64,000 nt of DNA from Gnetum montanum (GCA_015680685.1 MNCI01019000.1:158262-222261), one strand, 5' to 3'. Shown: positions 21,612 through 33,350, counted from the stretch's first letter. Numbers and translations are program-made. Notes: generated from the sequence alone by a model not told the origin.

Positions 21612-22640
21612 ATGAGATATGGTGCTACATGTGTAGCCATGTTGCTTGGATTTCATTAGGAGTGTTGGAAGATTTCCATACACTAACTCATAGGGAGAGT
21701 AGCTAATAGGGAGTTTCCATGTTGAGTAGTAGATCCAAAGGGCATCATTGAGTTTTGTGCTTTAGTCTCTCATATACTTGTTAATAGTTCTTGTTAGAAT
21801 CTTTATGATCTTTCTATTATTCACCTCTACTTAACCATTTCCTTAGGGATGATAGGGTGTTGTTAATTTATGTTCAAATCCCAAACGTTGCATGAGTTTT
21901 CAAAAAGTAACACCTGTCAAATGGGTTTTGTTGTCAAAAATCAATGCACATGGCATGCCAAACCTATTCACAACATTTTGTTGTACAAATCAAGCAATAG
22001 TGAATGATGTACAGTCAATGACAGTTGCTACTTCTATCCATTTGGTATAGTAGTCAATGGTGATTATTATATCTTCCTTCTTATTAGGCATGGATGTGAT
22101 GAGACCCATGAAATATATGCCCCATATGTCAAAGAGCTCCAATGGTTGAATCCATTGTTGAGAATCCTCCATTCATGTAGTCATCCCACCATCTCATTAA
22201 CAATGCTCATAGGATAGGACAAATTGGTGGACATCCCTAAAGATTGCGAGCAAATAGTATCCTACCATCAGGATTTTTATGATCATGTATCTCCCAGCAT
22301 AGTGGCCTCCACAAGGGCCTTCATGAGCATCCTGGAGAATGTGCAATTAATCTACATCAGGTACACACCAATGAACTAGGCCATCAATGCACACCTTGTA
22401 ATGGTGTCTATTGATTTCCATGAAGTGCTTAGCCTAATGAAGAAATTGTTATTTCTTCCTGTAGTCTAGATCTTGTGGCATCTTCTAAGTGAGAAGTGAG
22501 GATGCCATCATACCATTTTGTTTTTACAAGAAATTGTTCAATTATAGCCACAACAAAGAGGAGTTCATTAGGAAATAGATTAGATAGTGGACTTTCCTCC
22601 TCTTTGTTATTCCATTGCAACTAAGATAAGTGATCAGTGA
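21612..22640 (-). pseudogene. Element H integrase
   Basis: The reading from about 22640 down includes the WYDGILTSHLEDA linker (22620-22429 frame), the zinc-binding region (22400-22190, degraded) and the catalytic core. 22172-21990 reads QQWIQPLELFDIWGIYFMGL. The first catalytic aspartate (G-I-D-F-M in F) is Y here. Stops follow. WKL-LATLP-like and LPN-EIQ residues near 21690-21650 are the last recognisable part before the family 3 LTR begins. The integrase would therefore be inactive. Confidence 0.75.
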
Positions 22641-23010
22641 CAACATTCTCGGTCCCTTTTCGATCTACCATTGAAAAATCAAATTCCTACAGGATCACTA
22701 GCCATTGTATGATATGGGGGCGCATCGTTAGCTTATTCATGAGGAAGTAGATGGCACTGTGATCATTGTGCACAAATTTTCTATATCCAAGAACATACTA
22801 ACTAAAATTTTCTAGAGCATACACCACCATCATGAACTCTTTCTTTGTGGTAGTGTAAACTATGCATCCACAATGCTTTGACTTGTGTAGTGGATCTAAT
22901 ATGGACATTTTTTATCATCTAACTATGTAAGCATGACTCCCAAGGTGTAGTTAGATGCATCTATCATAATATGGAATCGTCTGGACTAGTTAGGTACTTG
23001 TAGAATTGGA
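22641..23010 (-). pseudogene. Element H RNase H
   Basis: The minus strand carries the RNase H region between RT and integrase, equivalent to 60898-61330 of F. Readable parts include the H-D-G-G-V-type segment, LVCSWI and HLLPHE-type residues across frames, with many stops. The catalytic residues cannot be read in one frame. Assignment rests mainly on position and DNA similarity to E and F. Confidence 0.6.
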
Positions 23011-23925
23011 CTCTTTATGAGTTTCTGCTTGAAGCTTTAGAATTCATTCTCGCACTCCTTGGTCCAGATGAAGGGAGCATCTTTCTTTATTAGCTCGACC
23101 AATAGTTTTGTGATCTTAGAGAAATTTTGTATAAATTGTCAGTAGTAGCCAGTGTGTCCAAGGAATGACTAAACATCTATGATAGTTTTAGATTAGTGAG
23201 TGATTCCTTAGATGGCCCTTATCTTTTTGGGGTCTACCTTGATCTCTTCCTACAAAATTTTATGTCCTAATACAATACCCTCTTAGACCATGAGATGGCT
23301 CTTTAGCCAATTGAGCTGTAGATTTGTTTCCACACATTTTTTGAGTACTTGTTCAAGGTGATCCAAGTCTTTCTCAAATGTATCGCCATAAGTGAATAAT
23401 TCATCCATGAAGACTTCTATTTTTCTACCTATTTGCTACTAAAAGATTCTTAAGACCAAGCATTGGAAAGTGGTAGAAGTATTACACAGACCAAAAGGCA
23501 TCTTGTGATATGCAAAGGTACCCTAGGGACTTGTGAATGTTATTTTATCTTGATCCTATAATGTGATGTAGATTTGGTTATAGCCACTATAACCATCCAG
23601 AAAACTGTAATAGTAATGCCCAGATATGGTGTCCAACACCCAATCAAAAAATAGTAATAGAAAATGATCCTTGAATGTTACCATGTTTAACAACCTAAAT
23701 TCAATACAAACTCACAATTTGCCACCTCTCGTTGGCACTATTACAAGTGGGCTAACCCACTCACTATCTGCAATGGAGTAGATGAACCCTACCTTAAGGA
23801 GTTGCTTAATCTTTTCTTTGAAAATTTGCTTAAATTTTGCATTCAACTGTCATTGTGCTTGTCTCTTTTGCTTCATGGATGGATTAGTGCAAATGTAGTG
23901 CTGGTATATCTGTGGATCAATTCTA
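23011..23925 (-). pseudogene. Element H reverse transcriptase
   Basis: Nearly complete gypsy RT on the minus strand: KVGFIYSIADSEWVSPLVIV, then FKDHFLLLFFDWVLDTISGH, SFLDGYSGYNQ with a catalytic aspartate near 23590, TFAYHKMPFGLCN, and the active-site box FMDELFTYG near 23400. The second aspartate of the F-M-D-D box is E here. It continues VLGHKIL and a thumb region that breaks into several frames. The adjacent pre-RT linker and protease keep the normal order. Confidence 0.8.
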
Positions 23926-24240
23926 GTGAGTTCAGGATATGACCAAGCAAAGGCTATTGGCCATCTATTTATGACTTTCAACAGTTTTTCCTTCTACCTA
24001 GGAGCAAGTTTGGCATTAAGTATAACCAGCTTTCCATTTTTTAAGAATGCATATTCTAGGCTAGTAGGTAGAGTTTTCAACTCTAGGGCCTCTTATTTGA
24101 AGCTCTTAGGGATCTCCAACTCTTCCCAATTGGTGTCATCATTTTCATTATCAGAGAGTTGGTGATGAACTTACTCTAGTTCATCAATGCCTACAGCATA
24201 AGTGCATGTCAAACTCTTAGTAGGTTCCATGAACATTATG
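23926..24240 (-). pseudogene. Element H pre-RT linker
   Basis: Begins MEPTKSLTCTYAVGIDELE near 24225 and includes WEELEIPKSFK and LEYAFLKNGKLVILNAKLAP, the linker conserved in all family 1 copies. Two internal stops. The N-terminal half is closer to E than to F and G. Confidence 0.7.
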
Positions 24241-24389
24241 CTATTGTCAGAATCAACGATTAGCCACTAAGTGCCCTCTTGTTTGTTGCTGCTACGTACA
24301 TACACCTTTGAATATCTGCCTCATGTGCACATTGTTTACATGTAGAAATAGATGCTTATTTCACTGACCAGAGCTTCTACACACAATTG

Positions 24390-25000
24390 CACCTAATGTT
24401 TTTATACGTGATGCATGGTACTTATCTCTTCTCGATCCTTCCAAATGCTTTTTCTTTAGATATTTTCATAGAAAGATCTCTGATGTCCATTCTTGCATTT
24501 ATAGTGCGTAACCATGTCCTTTCCATAATGATTGGGAAATCCCCCTTATAGTTCTTAACCTTGGTTACTAGGAAATTAGTAGGATAAGACCACCCATAGA
24601 TAGTGATCACAATATCTTTGACCAATCCCAATGAGACAGTGATGGACTAGTCTACCAATTCTAATCTGATATTGCTCTTCTTGAGAGGTGGCAGGTTCCA
24701 GGTAGTATACATTCTCATGACAAATCAAGTTCACACCAAAACCTGAATCAAGAAGAGCTTTACATGGTTCATTCCTAGTAATCTATAAATAAATAACAGG
24801 ATGCCTAGGATCAACTAACTTCATGGGAAGGTTGCCAACCTAGATCCAATCAAATATAGCATGAGTGATCATCATTGTATGGATTTTAAGTGTCTTGGTT
24901 TGAAGGGGACCTGATGGAATGGTTTGCAAAGGGTGAGGTAGGATTAGGGTAACTAGTCGCCTGAGTCTGTGAGGGCTGAGTAGGATTGATGGGTTGAAAG
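24390..25000 (-). pseudogene. Element H aspartic protease region
   Basis: Near 24750 the minus strand reads ALLDSGFGVNLI, so the D-S-G triad survives. 24631-24422 reads MGLVKDIVITIYGWSYPTNF and KGDFPIIMERTWLRTI, matching F and G. A stop and a frameshift separate the two parts. Confidence 0.75.
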
Positions 25001-27340
25001 AAGTATCTTTTACAAGCACAAGGTTTCAAACCCTTTGATTGATGAACCGATTGTATATTGAAGACCTTGATAATGTTGCACTATTGTGGCTAGGCTGGTA
25101 GGTCACCATACATGAATGGAGTAGTCAATAGCTATGTTGAGGATGGAGGAATAGGTGTAGGAATAGGAGAAAAAAGGATAAAATGTGGCATCCCTTATAG
25201 AATGTGGAGAATGAGATCTATAGTATTTAGGAGGGTAGTAGTGATGCTAGAAAAGAGAAACATGACTAGAAGTATCATGTGGAGATAAGGGTTGCTAAAC
25301 ATAATATCCATATGGATCTAGTTAACTATAAGGGTACTTCTACTTTGATGGTGGCATCCCCCACAACTGTGGCTGGTGCCACTATTGATATTACTCGTAT
25401 GGTTGCAATGGATTGCAATGGAGTTCCACTTGAGTAATATTATTGTTGTTGATGGAACTGCCTAGGATTGCCTCAAGGATAACACAATCTTCTAGGTTTT
25501 TTCCTTTTTTCTAATCATGGATTTATAGCATACACCCTAGACTCTTGGAAGTGTAACATAATGGGGCTAACATCCCTTAGGATATTCATATTGGAAAATG
25601 TCACATCCATCATCATCAACTATTTTAGTTTCTACAACTTCATCTACTATAACAATTTTCATCTTACCCCTTTGATAAACACATCTAACTTCTTTCTACC
25701 TCCTACGATCATGATGACTACTCTACTCTCTTGATCCTTTAGCAATTTTTAGAGTAGTTTGGAATTTATCATCCAATGAATCCCACATTTTATTTACCTT
25801 TGCCTAAATTTTAGACATATATTTTTGAATTGGCAAGGTCTTTCTATTTACCAACTCATCAAGTGGTGACTCTTCCTCACTATCACAAAATCAAACTTTC
25901 CTCTTTTTGATGAAAGGATCCCTATTGTACTCTTTAGCACTTTCCCATTTTCTTAACTCTCTATCTTCTTTTTCTACCTATTCAATTAGCCTTTGAATTT
26001 TATGGGCTCTAAGTTCTGATAGTCTTCCTTTGGAATAGATCCCAAGAGTTTTTCTCATTTGCAATTTGAGTCCATCTATGATATGGCAAAGTTGTTCCTA
26101 CTAAGAATAACCATGGCCAGGGCATTGGTGTATGAGAGAATAGTATCTACCCATGGTGGTGTTCAAACATTCATGGTTTCCTTGCTTCCATCCTTGGATC
26201 TACCTCCTCATATTAGACACTCTAGAGTATGTCTAATACTTATCATTAAATAACTCTAGGATTGTACTCCACTTGTGGATGGATTTCGGCTCCAAGGACT
26301 GGTACAAGCTTTCTACTTCCTTGATGAGTGTCCTAAGAAATAGCTTTAACTTTTTCCAATCATTTTAAATATTTTATAAGGAACATGCATTGTGAAAAGC
26401 TTGAAGATGTGTCTATGGATCAGAGTTATATCCCCCTTCAAATTTGGGAATATTATTCATATCAAGTTGTTTGATCCGACTATCTTTCACATGCTAGGTT
26501 GGAATTTTTATAGCCTCTGCTATATTTAGCATGCTTCGAGTTGCTAGCAAAGGCTCATCATCATCATCATTATTTTGATGATGTCCTCTACTACTCCTTC
26601 ATTCATGGTGGGCTTGAAGATCATCATTGTTGTCCTATTATTCATCTCCATCACAGTTGTTCTTTCTGCAACATTTATCAGAACCAGAAGAGGAAGAAGA
26701 AAAAGATGTAGATGAAGAGGAAAAAGATGGAGGAGGGCTACCACCACCATGGTGTATGCCAACTCCTCTATGATTGTCACGACCACGTTTTTCAGTTTTC
26801 TTATCATCTTAATGCTTGTCTGAGCCCTTGCATTGACTTCCACTTTTACCTGAACTTAGATTGTTGATAGTCAACTGCAAATTTAGGGTGGCATCCCCAT
26901 CACCAACAACAAGGGCTAGAGAATCTTCATGTTGAGAACCCCTAAAGGAAAGATCTTCATTATCACTTTGGTTAAGTAGGAACAAGGGATTGGTGAACCA
27001 TTTCCCCTTCATAAGCTCATGGTGCTTCTTCTTGTGTCGATCTCTCCTGCATTGTGTTTCAATGGAACGGTAGTCCTGGTAGTTATAATCATGCACAATG
27101 TACTCCTCTTAAAGATTCGGAATGCCCAACCTCCTAAGAATTTGAAGTAGCACCCTAGGCATAGATCAATCGGGAGGCATTACAATGTTTCCTTCTATAT
27201 CATACCATTACAGTTGTTCATCCTCATGTAGGATGAAGGTGAAGTTAGGCACATACTCATCTAGATGAGTATACATCACCTTACATTCTTGAGGGACTGG
27301 TGATTTAGTATCATTGAGCTTGTGAGAAGAAGACATTTTG
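25001..27340 (-). pseudogene. Element H gag
   Basis: N-terminus MSSSHKLNDTKSP near 27335, then the conserved block with DEYVPNFTFILHEDEQL. 27096-26809 follows (MHDYNYQDYRSIETQ, MKGKWFTNPLFLLN). A serine-rich stretch lies at about 26760-26660. The core domain is around 26500-26050 and the zinc-knuckle remnant near 25600 has lost cysteines (D-I-F-Q-Y-E-Y). A proline/glutamine tail extends to about 25000. It is the most divergent gag of the five copies. Confidence 0.75.
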
Positions 27341-27472
27341 AAATACAAGTAAGATATCAGTGTACTTATGAAATTATATTTTTTGTAAGAATAATTTTGA
27401 CCTTAGGGTTCATCCAATAATGTTAATGATGTTCACTAAACCTAGATAGCACATGTTTCAAAAAAAAAAGAA

Positions 27473-27490
27473 TCCCCAAAAATGGCACCA
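27473..27490 (-). other. Primer binding site of element H
   Basis: On the minus strand TGGTGCCATTTTTGGGGA, five differences from the tRNA-Asp complement. It is followed by the gag leader. Confidence 0.6.
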
Positions 27491-27491
27491 A

Positions 27492-27750
27492 TTATGAGTG
27501 GTGAGTACCCCTACACTCAACCATACGAATCACTAAGTATTTATGCACAATCCACTCAAATTCTATGGATTCTATGTCTTCTGGTACACTAGACTCTAGG
27601 AAGTGAACTTGCCTTAATAGTCATTCATTGTCTTCCCAATTACACTTGTGATGTACAAAGATATGATTAAGTGTAATCGAGGCATATGATTTTTATTATT
27701 TTATGTTTAATGTTCCTAGTGCTTTAAAATAGAGAAATGAGGTAATTAGT
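27492..27750 (-). repeat. Truncated 5' LTR of element H
   Basis: U5 and part of R only. GAGTACCCCTACACTCAACC, GATTAAGTGTAA and TGTTCCTAGTGCTT match the U5 side of the LTR of G. Similarity ends near 27750, where copia sequence starts, so U3 and promoter are lost. Confidence 0.7.
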
Positions 27751-27754
27751 TGTT

Positions 27755-29400
27755 TGATGATTTCTCCTTATTCATTGAATTTATTTTTATGCAACCAATT
27801 ATAATCTATGACTTTCTTTTCTTTGGGTTTTTCCATTAGCTTCCAAGTCTAATTTTTTATTATGGCTTCATATTCATTTTTCATAGCTTTTCTCCATTAT
27901 TTATTTTTTTAGAGCTTCTTACAAATTTTTATGTTCGTAATGTAAGATTGAATATGTCATGTTAGTAATAGCACTAGATCATGTGTTCTCCTCTTAAAGT
28001 TTGTGTCCAACATTTGAGTTTGAGGGTGATTTCTTTGTATATAATATTTTCGGTTAATTTGAATATCCATGCTTTGATTTCCTTGTTGAAAATCTCTTAT
28101 TCCAAATTTGTCTTCTGGAAAGATGACATTACTTTATGAATACCATTTTCATTCAATAGGATCATAACAATTGTATCGACTAGTTTTAGAATCATATCCA
28201 AGGAAATGCATTTCTTTCCTCTATTATCCAACTTGCTCAAAAATTGCCTTGGTATCTTGAATTAGCAGTGGCATCCAAATGTGCTCATGTAAGAAATGTT
28301 GGGAAGTCTTCTATAGAAAAGCTCATATATTGTTTTTTCATTGTTGTTGCTTCTAAGCATTCTATTTGTAATAAAATTTGTCATAGTTAGTGCCATGTTC
28401 AATAGCCATATGTGAGTTTAGTATGTTTAAGGAAACATCTCATTATATCTTGAAGCATTTTATTTTTCCTCTTAGATATGCCATTTGATTATGGGCCANN
28501 NNNNNNNNNNNNNNNNNNNNNNNNNNNNNNNNNNNNNNNNNNNNNNNNNNNNNNNNNNNNNNNNNNNNNNNNNNNNNNNNNNNNNNNNNNNNNNNNNNNN
28601 NNNNNNNNNNNNNNNNNNNNNNNNNNNNNNNNNNNNNNNNNNNNNNNNNNNNNNNNNNNNNNNNNNNNNNNNNNNNNNNNNNNNNNNNNNNNNNNNNNNN
28701 NNNNNNNNNNNNNNNNNNNNNNNNNNNNNNNNNNNNNNNNNNNNNNNNNNNNNNNNNNNNNNNNNNNNNNNNNNNNNNNNNNNNNNNNNNNNNNNNNNNN
28801 NNNNNNNNNNNNNNNNNNNNNNNNNNNNNNNNNNNNNNNNNNNNNNNNNNNNNNNNNNNNNNNNNNNNNNNNNNNNNNNNNNNNNNNNNNNNNNNNNAAT
28901 TTTAATTCCTTTATTTGAGATTTATCCTATCAAAAGCAAACAGTTGGACAACTAAGAAACATGGTAAACTTGAGTTATAGTTAATAATTTATTATTTAAG
29001 AGTTTGACTATGTAATTTCCTACTCTTTTTATGTTAAGAGATTTTCCATCACCAATTTTGATGTCTCCAATCCTTTGTAGTTTGTAGTTAAGTTCCTTGT
29101 AGAGAGTCATGGCTTAGAGCAACCATTGTTAACAATCCATGTATCTTGATTAATTGCACTAAGAGCCTTCAAATAAGAATGGTTTCCTTAATCATATTTT
29201 CCTTTAGCATTTGCATCTTCTTTTTGTTTACATTTTCTTCTTTCTTAATTTGTTGTTGAAGGTAGATTTGACGTTCTATTCTTTTCCAACAATCTTTATA
29301 TGTGTGTCTTCTCTTATTATAGAATCTGCATTGAGGAATTAGATTTCTCTTATTGTAGTTCCATATTCTTCTATTAGAATACATTTTTCCATAAACCTTT
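27755..29400 (-). pseudogene. Ty1/copia polyprotein remnant
   Basis: Minus-strand copia order. A zinc knuckle lies at 29384-29290 (CRFYNKRRHTYKDCW, second cysteine lost). The protease near 29130 reads WIVNNGCS where the family has W-x-x-D-S-G-C-S. The integrase C-half at 28498-28400 reads NGISKRKNKMLQDIMRCFL, with the usual glutamate of N-G-x-x-E-R replaced by K. The region before RT at about 28230-28150 reads LDNRGKKCIFLGYDSK. RT starts near 27880-27770 with an A-M-K-N-E-Y-E-A-I segment and LMEKPKEKKVIDYNW. RT is cut off at 27755. Gag upstream of the zinc knuckle is missing. The assembly gap 28499-28897 falls in the integrase. Confidence 0.75.
28499..28897. other. Assembly gap (399 N)
   Basis: A run of undetermined bases inside the copia integrase. 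The true length may differ from 399. Confidence 0.95.
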
Positions 29401-29413
29401 CTCTGATACTAAT
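29401..29413 (-). other. Copia primer binding site (initiator tRNA-Met type)
   Basis: On the minus strand TTAGTATCAGAG, one transition from TGGTATCAGAG-type sites used by most plant copia elements. It adjoins the LTR end at 29414. Confidence 0.55.
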
Positions 29414-29880
29414 TGTAGATATTTTAGATGTAAGAAGATTCAAAACAATTTTTTATTTTGCAAATTCTTGGTAGCCCAAGATATCAGATAATGTAGGTGG
29501 CCCAAAGAAAAACAACTAAAATTTTCTTGATTTTATAGTTGTGATATCTTTGCAATCCAGATGAGTTTTGAGTTCATACCTTTTATAAAATTTTAGATTA
29601 ATTGAAATTTATTCGATGATTCAAATCTATTTCAGAAAAGGGGTCTTGAATAAAATTGTTCACTGTATAGAATAGAAATTGGTGATTTACATAATGAATA
29701 AATATGTCTACAATTCGATAGAGTTATGGAATAAGTGAATAGTTGATACAAAAATATTTTATCAATATACCTACCTAAAAAAGTTGAAATTGATTTGAAT
29801 TGACTTAATGGTTGAAATATATTACATAAATGTGGCCTTGAATATGATTATTTAATTTATTGGTTTAATGAATTGATGAA
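29414..29880 (-). repeat. Copia 5' LTR (outer end uncertain)
   Basis: Begins (plus coordinates) TGTAGATATTTTAGATG next to the copia PBS. AT-rich with no coding sequence. Related DNA lies at 10480-10695. The outer end cannot be fixed because element E starts at 29887. Confidence 0.5.
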
Positions 29881-29892
29881 TATGATTGATGA

Positions 29893-30150
29893 GAGCGGTT
29901 ACTCTAGCAGTTATTCTAATTACTAGAGCAGTTACTCTAGTGGTTACTCTAGCAGTTATTCTAATTATTAGAGCAGTTACTCTAGCGGTTACTCTAGCAG
30001 TTACTCTAATTATTAGAGTGGCTAATCTAGCGATTACTCTAGTGGTTACTCTAGTAGTTATTCTAATTATTAAAATGGTTACTCTAGCAATTGCTTTAGC
30101 AATTATTCTAATTATTAGAGCGGTTACTCTAATTATTAGAGTAGTTGCTC
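29893..30150 (+). repeat. U3 minisatellite of element E
   Basis: Roughly twenty 12 bp modules (GGTTACTCTAGC / AGTTATTCTAAT / ATTAGAGC) arranged in higher-order units of about 50 bp. The palindromic CTCTAATTATTAGAG recurs. Its period is a multiple of three, which creates meaningless open frames on both strands. Confidence 0.8.
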
Positions 30151-30157
30151 CCAAGTA

Positions 30158-30165
30158 TATAAATA
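30158..30165 (+). promoter_or_regulatory. TATA box in LTR of element E
   Basis: TATATAAATACAG lies just after the U3 minisatellite, followed by GTGCCTAGGCGCAC as in F. Confidence 0.65.
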
Positions 30166-30939
30166 CAGTGCCTAGGCGCACAATTGAGGAAGTCTTGTAG
30201 GAAGTCCTTCAAAGAGTTAAGTAGCGAAACTCTTGCAATCTGTTTGAAAGTTAGAGTATTTTCCAAGTTCCTGCAGCAGGAGGTCTAAGTGTGGATGGAT
30301 CTTTATTTGAGAATTATGTACCTGAGCACACCTTGTGTACGACAATAAAGATGAGCTCTTCGATTCATCCTTGTAGCACTTGAGATTTGTTTTCTTACAC
30401 ATTTCTTCTATTTTATTTTCTTATGCATTTATTTTATTTTACTTTATTTTATGCACTTTACATTTCTATTATTAGCACGGAAATTTGTTTTGATCAATTA
30501 GGAAAATCATTAAATTACACAAGCAAGACCGCTTCGAGCATGCGTGTAATGCTTGGTAACCTAGTAACGATTAGCATTTGGTAATCCCAGCAGTGTTGCA
30601 CTAGTTCAAGATGTGTATGACAAGTGGGAAAAAATGCTTGTGTTAGGATTAGTTAGAACTTAGTTATTGAGTAGTCAAGTTAAATTAGTCACCTAGTTAT
30701 CTCTCTCTTTCCCTATTAGCACATGATATAAAAACATAAAAGATATAAAAATCATATGCCTCAAGCTTACTTAACCATACAATCATGACATACAAATAAG
30801 TTTGGGAAGACAATGATTAATCAACCCGTCCTTGTTCCACAAGGGTGCATGAGCACTTTGTCCTTGGAATTCGACCGGATCATGCATGAAACACTCGTAT
30901 TCATATGGTTGAGCATAGGGATACCTTGTTGCTCATCAT

Positions 30940-30957
30940 TGGCGTTGTTGTTGAGGA
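30940..30957 (+). other. Primer binding site of element E
   Basis: TGGCGTTGTTGTTGAGGA has five transitions from the tRNA-Asp complement and lies one base after the LTR. It is followed by CTTAGTTGTTTGTG, as in F. Confidence 0.75.
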
Positions 30958-31075
30958 CTTAGTTGTTTGTGCACTAATTAGAACATAGGAAATCATTCAC
31001 ATCATTGGAACAAACCCTTAGGGTTGATTGAGAAAATAATAAACAAGAATACATTGCACACTGAACAGACAAGTA

Positions 31076-32870
31076 TGTCTCCTTCTTCATACGAAAGCAC
31101 CTCACCGCCTAGGTCTGAAACAGGAAACAATCAACGGCATAATACACATGACATTGATCCGCCAGTCCCTCAACAAGTTTGAGTGGTATATATTTATCCT
31201 AATGAGTATACACTAGACTTCACCTTTATTCTCCATCAAGATGAACAACTGCATTGGCAAGACTTATAAGGTAACATAGTGTTCCCTTTTGATTGTTTAG
31301 TCCCAAGCATGCTTTTTTGTGCCCTCACATGAATTGGCATGTTGTACTTACATGTAGAATATGTTGTGCAAGACCATGACTCAAGAGAATACTATCCCAT
31401 GGAGGCACAATGTCAAAGGGACTTGTAACAAAAGAGACATCATAAGTCTTTGAAGGGTAAGTGGTCACAGGATGTCCCACATGTCTTAAGTGAAAATGAG
31501 GGTGGTGAACCTGCCTCAAGCAGTCGCCCACATAACAATGTTCCTCCCCTTGACTTTGGCCAAGGGGTTGTGTATCAAAACCTTCATTCCACTATTCATA
31601 ATCCAGGTTCTGATACCCATGGGCAAAAAAGGTATGAAAAAGGGACATGGACACATGATAAAGACAGACATTTTGATAGCAATCGCGATCGAGGTCGAGA
31701 CCATTGAAGAGAAGGTGGTAGACACTGTCATATGGGGATAAAGATAGGCAAAGTGGAAGTCATAGATGAAATAGCTAGGAAAGGGGACGAGGGCACTCTA
31801 AAGAGTCACAACATAGAAGAAGGGAGAGTAGGGAACAACGTAGGCATCATAGACGCCATGGACAAGATGATCACAATGAACCCCTACTCGTTACTTGAGG
31901 TGTGTTGGACATAACTAAGGTTGTTAGAATTCCAACAAGGCACCAGAAAGATAGTAGGATCAAGAGATTAGATATGAATAATATCCCACAATTTGAAGGG
32001 GGATACAACGCTGATCCTCAAAATCACTTACAAGCATTCCATGATGCATGTGCCTTACAAAATATAGAGAACAAATGGGAAAAAATTAAGTTGTTTCCAT
32101 GGACACTAGTTAAAGAAGCAAAAAGCTGATACTGGTCTTTATAACCAAAATCCATTCATAGGTGGAGTACTATGTTAGAACTATTTAATGACAAGTACCA
32201 AACGTACTCCCAAGTGTCTAACTTGCGAAAGCAAATCCAAGGCTAGAAACAAGGGGAACATGGGCCCTTGGATGCTGCCATGGGCCGATATTATGCATTG
32301 TTACACCGTTGTCCTAGCCATGGTTAGTCGCAAAAGGATCAACTATGCCATCTCGTGGATGGGCTTAGGCATGAAATGAAAAGAACCCTTGGGACTTATG
32401 CCCAAGGAAGACTATCTGAGCTTAGGTCTCATCAAATTCAAAGACTATTGGAGCAACTTGCTAAGGAAGAAGGTGAGCTACGGAAGAGAGAAAGTGTGGA
32501 AGAGTATAACCGAGATCCTTCCCTCTAGAAGAGGGGAGTAAGATTTTGTGAGAATGAAGAAGAGCCACCACTTGAAGAGATGGTGAATAGGAAAACTTTG
32601 CCTACCCGAAAGTTGACATCAGATGTATTGGAAAAGGTAGACCAAATTTTGGATTCCATAGACAATAGATTTCAATCTGTTCTTAAAATAGTAGAGGAGT
32701 CTAGAGAGCAAGGTAGTGATCATGAAAAAAGAAAAAAGAGGGAAGGTTGTGGAGTCAGAAATAGACAATGATAGTGGATGTGAAATATGTTAATATGGCC
32801 ATCCTAAGGGATGTTGCCCTATAATCTCACATCTGCAAGAGTCTGTGTAATTGCATGTAGAAACTCTAGT
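31076..32870 (+). pseudogene. Element E gag
   Basis: Begins MSPSSYESTSPPRSETGN near 31076. The conserved N-terminal block (NEYTLDFTFILHQDEQL) has a stop. 31450-31707 reads MKGKWSQDVPHVLSENEGGE onward and is followed by an arginine-rich part. The core (31902-32130) has SRIKRLDMNNIPQFEGGY and HLQAFHDACALQNIENKW, then a coiled helix (32580-32771) with DQILDSIDNRFQSVLKIVEE. The zinc-knuckle region is at about 32780-32815. After it, the proline/glutamine tail and protease present in F are absent, and a duplicated linker follows. Many frameshifts. Confidence 0.8.
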
Positions 32871-32872
32871 CT

Positions 32873-33054
32873 ATGAAATGAGCATCTATTTCTGCATGTA
32901 GGTAGTGTGCATAAGAAATAGATATTAAAAAGTGTTTGTATGTAGTAGCCACAAAATAAGAGGATGAAATGAGCATCTATTTTTGCATGCAAGTAGTGTG
33001 CGTAGGAAGTAGATATTCAAAAGTGTTTGTACATAGTAGCCACAAAATAAGAGG
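32873..33054 (+). repeat. 91 bp tandem duplication replacing the protease region of E
   Basis: Two adjacent 91 bp units (32873-32963, 32964-33054), both starting ATGAAATGAGCATCTATTT and ending CACAAAATAAGAGG, with about eight differences. They correspond to the short linker found after the protease in F (57330-57390). The gag tail and protease of E are missing between 32830 and this repeat. Confidence 0.8.
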
Positions 33055-33095
33055 ATACCCAGTGGCTAACCATTGATTTTGTAATCAACACAATG

Positions 33096-33350
33096 TGCAT
33101 GGAACCTACTGAGAGCCTAACATGCACTTATGTTGCATACATGGATGAACTAGAACAAGTTCATCACCAAATCTTTGATTCTAAAAATGATGATACCAAT
33201 TGGGGAGAGTTGGAGATCCCTAAGAATTTTAAACAAGAGTCCATAGAGTTGAGAACTCTACTTGCTAGTCTAGAATATGCATTCTTAAAAAAATGGCAAG
33301 CTGGTAATACTTAATGCCAAAATTTCTCCTGAGCAAAAAAAAAAAAAAAA
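33096..33350 (+). pseudogene. Element E pre-RT linker
   Basis: MEPTESLTCTYVAYMDELEQ at 33099, WGELEIPKNFKQESIEL, LEYAFLKKWQAG, then a frameshift and a long A run at 33335-33350. Equivalent to 57430-57590 plus 59815-59920 in F. Confidence 0.75.

Larger units (their letters stand above)
29887..30938 (+). repeat. 5' LTR of element E (1,052 bp)
   Basis: Starts TGATGAGAGCGGTTACTC and ends GCTCATCA. U3 (29893-30150) is a minisatellite of GGTTACTCTAGCA-type units with interspersed CTCTAATTATTAGAG. TATA is at 30158-30165 and AATAAAG at 30344. From the promoter on it matches the LTR of F closely, and its U5 also resembles G and H. Five bases before it are ATGAT. No 3' LTR partner was found before 38190. 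Confidence 0.85.

Noticed and set aside
28478-28955. Open frames across the run of N
   Set aside because: Undetermined bases do not produce stops. The real sequence there is copia integrase on the other strand.
29852-30200. Open frames on both strands encoding repetitive hydrophobic peptides (V-T-L-A-V-I-L-I type); also 53211-53423
   Set aside because: They arise from the U3 minisatellite, whose module length is a multiple of three. There is no independent evidence of coding.
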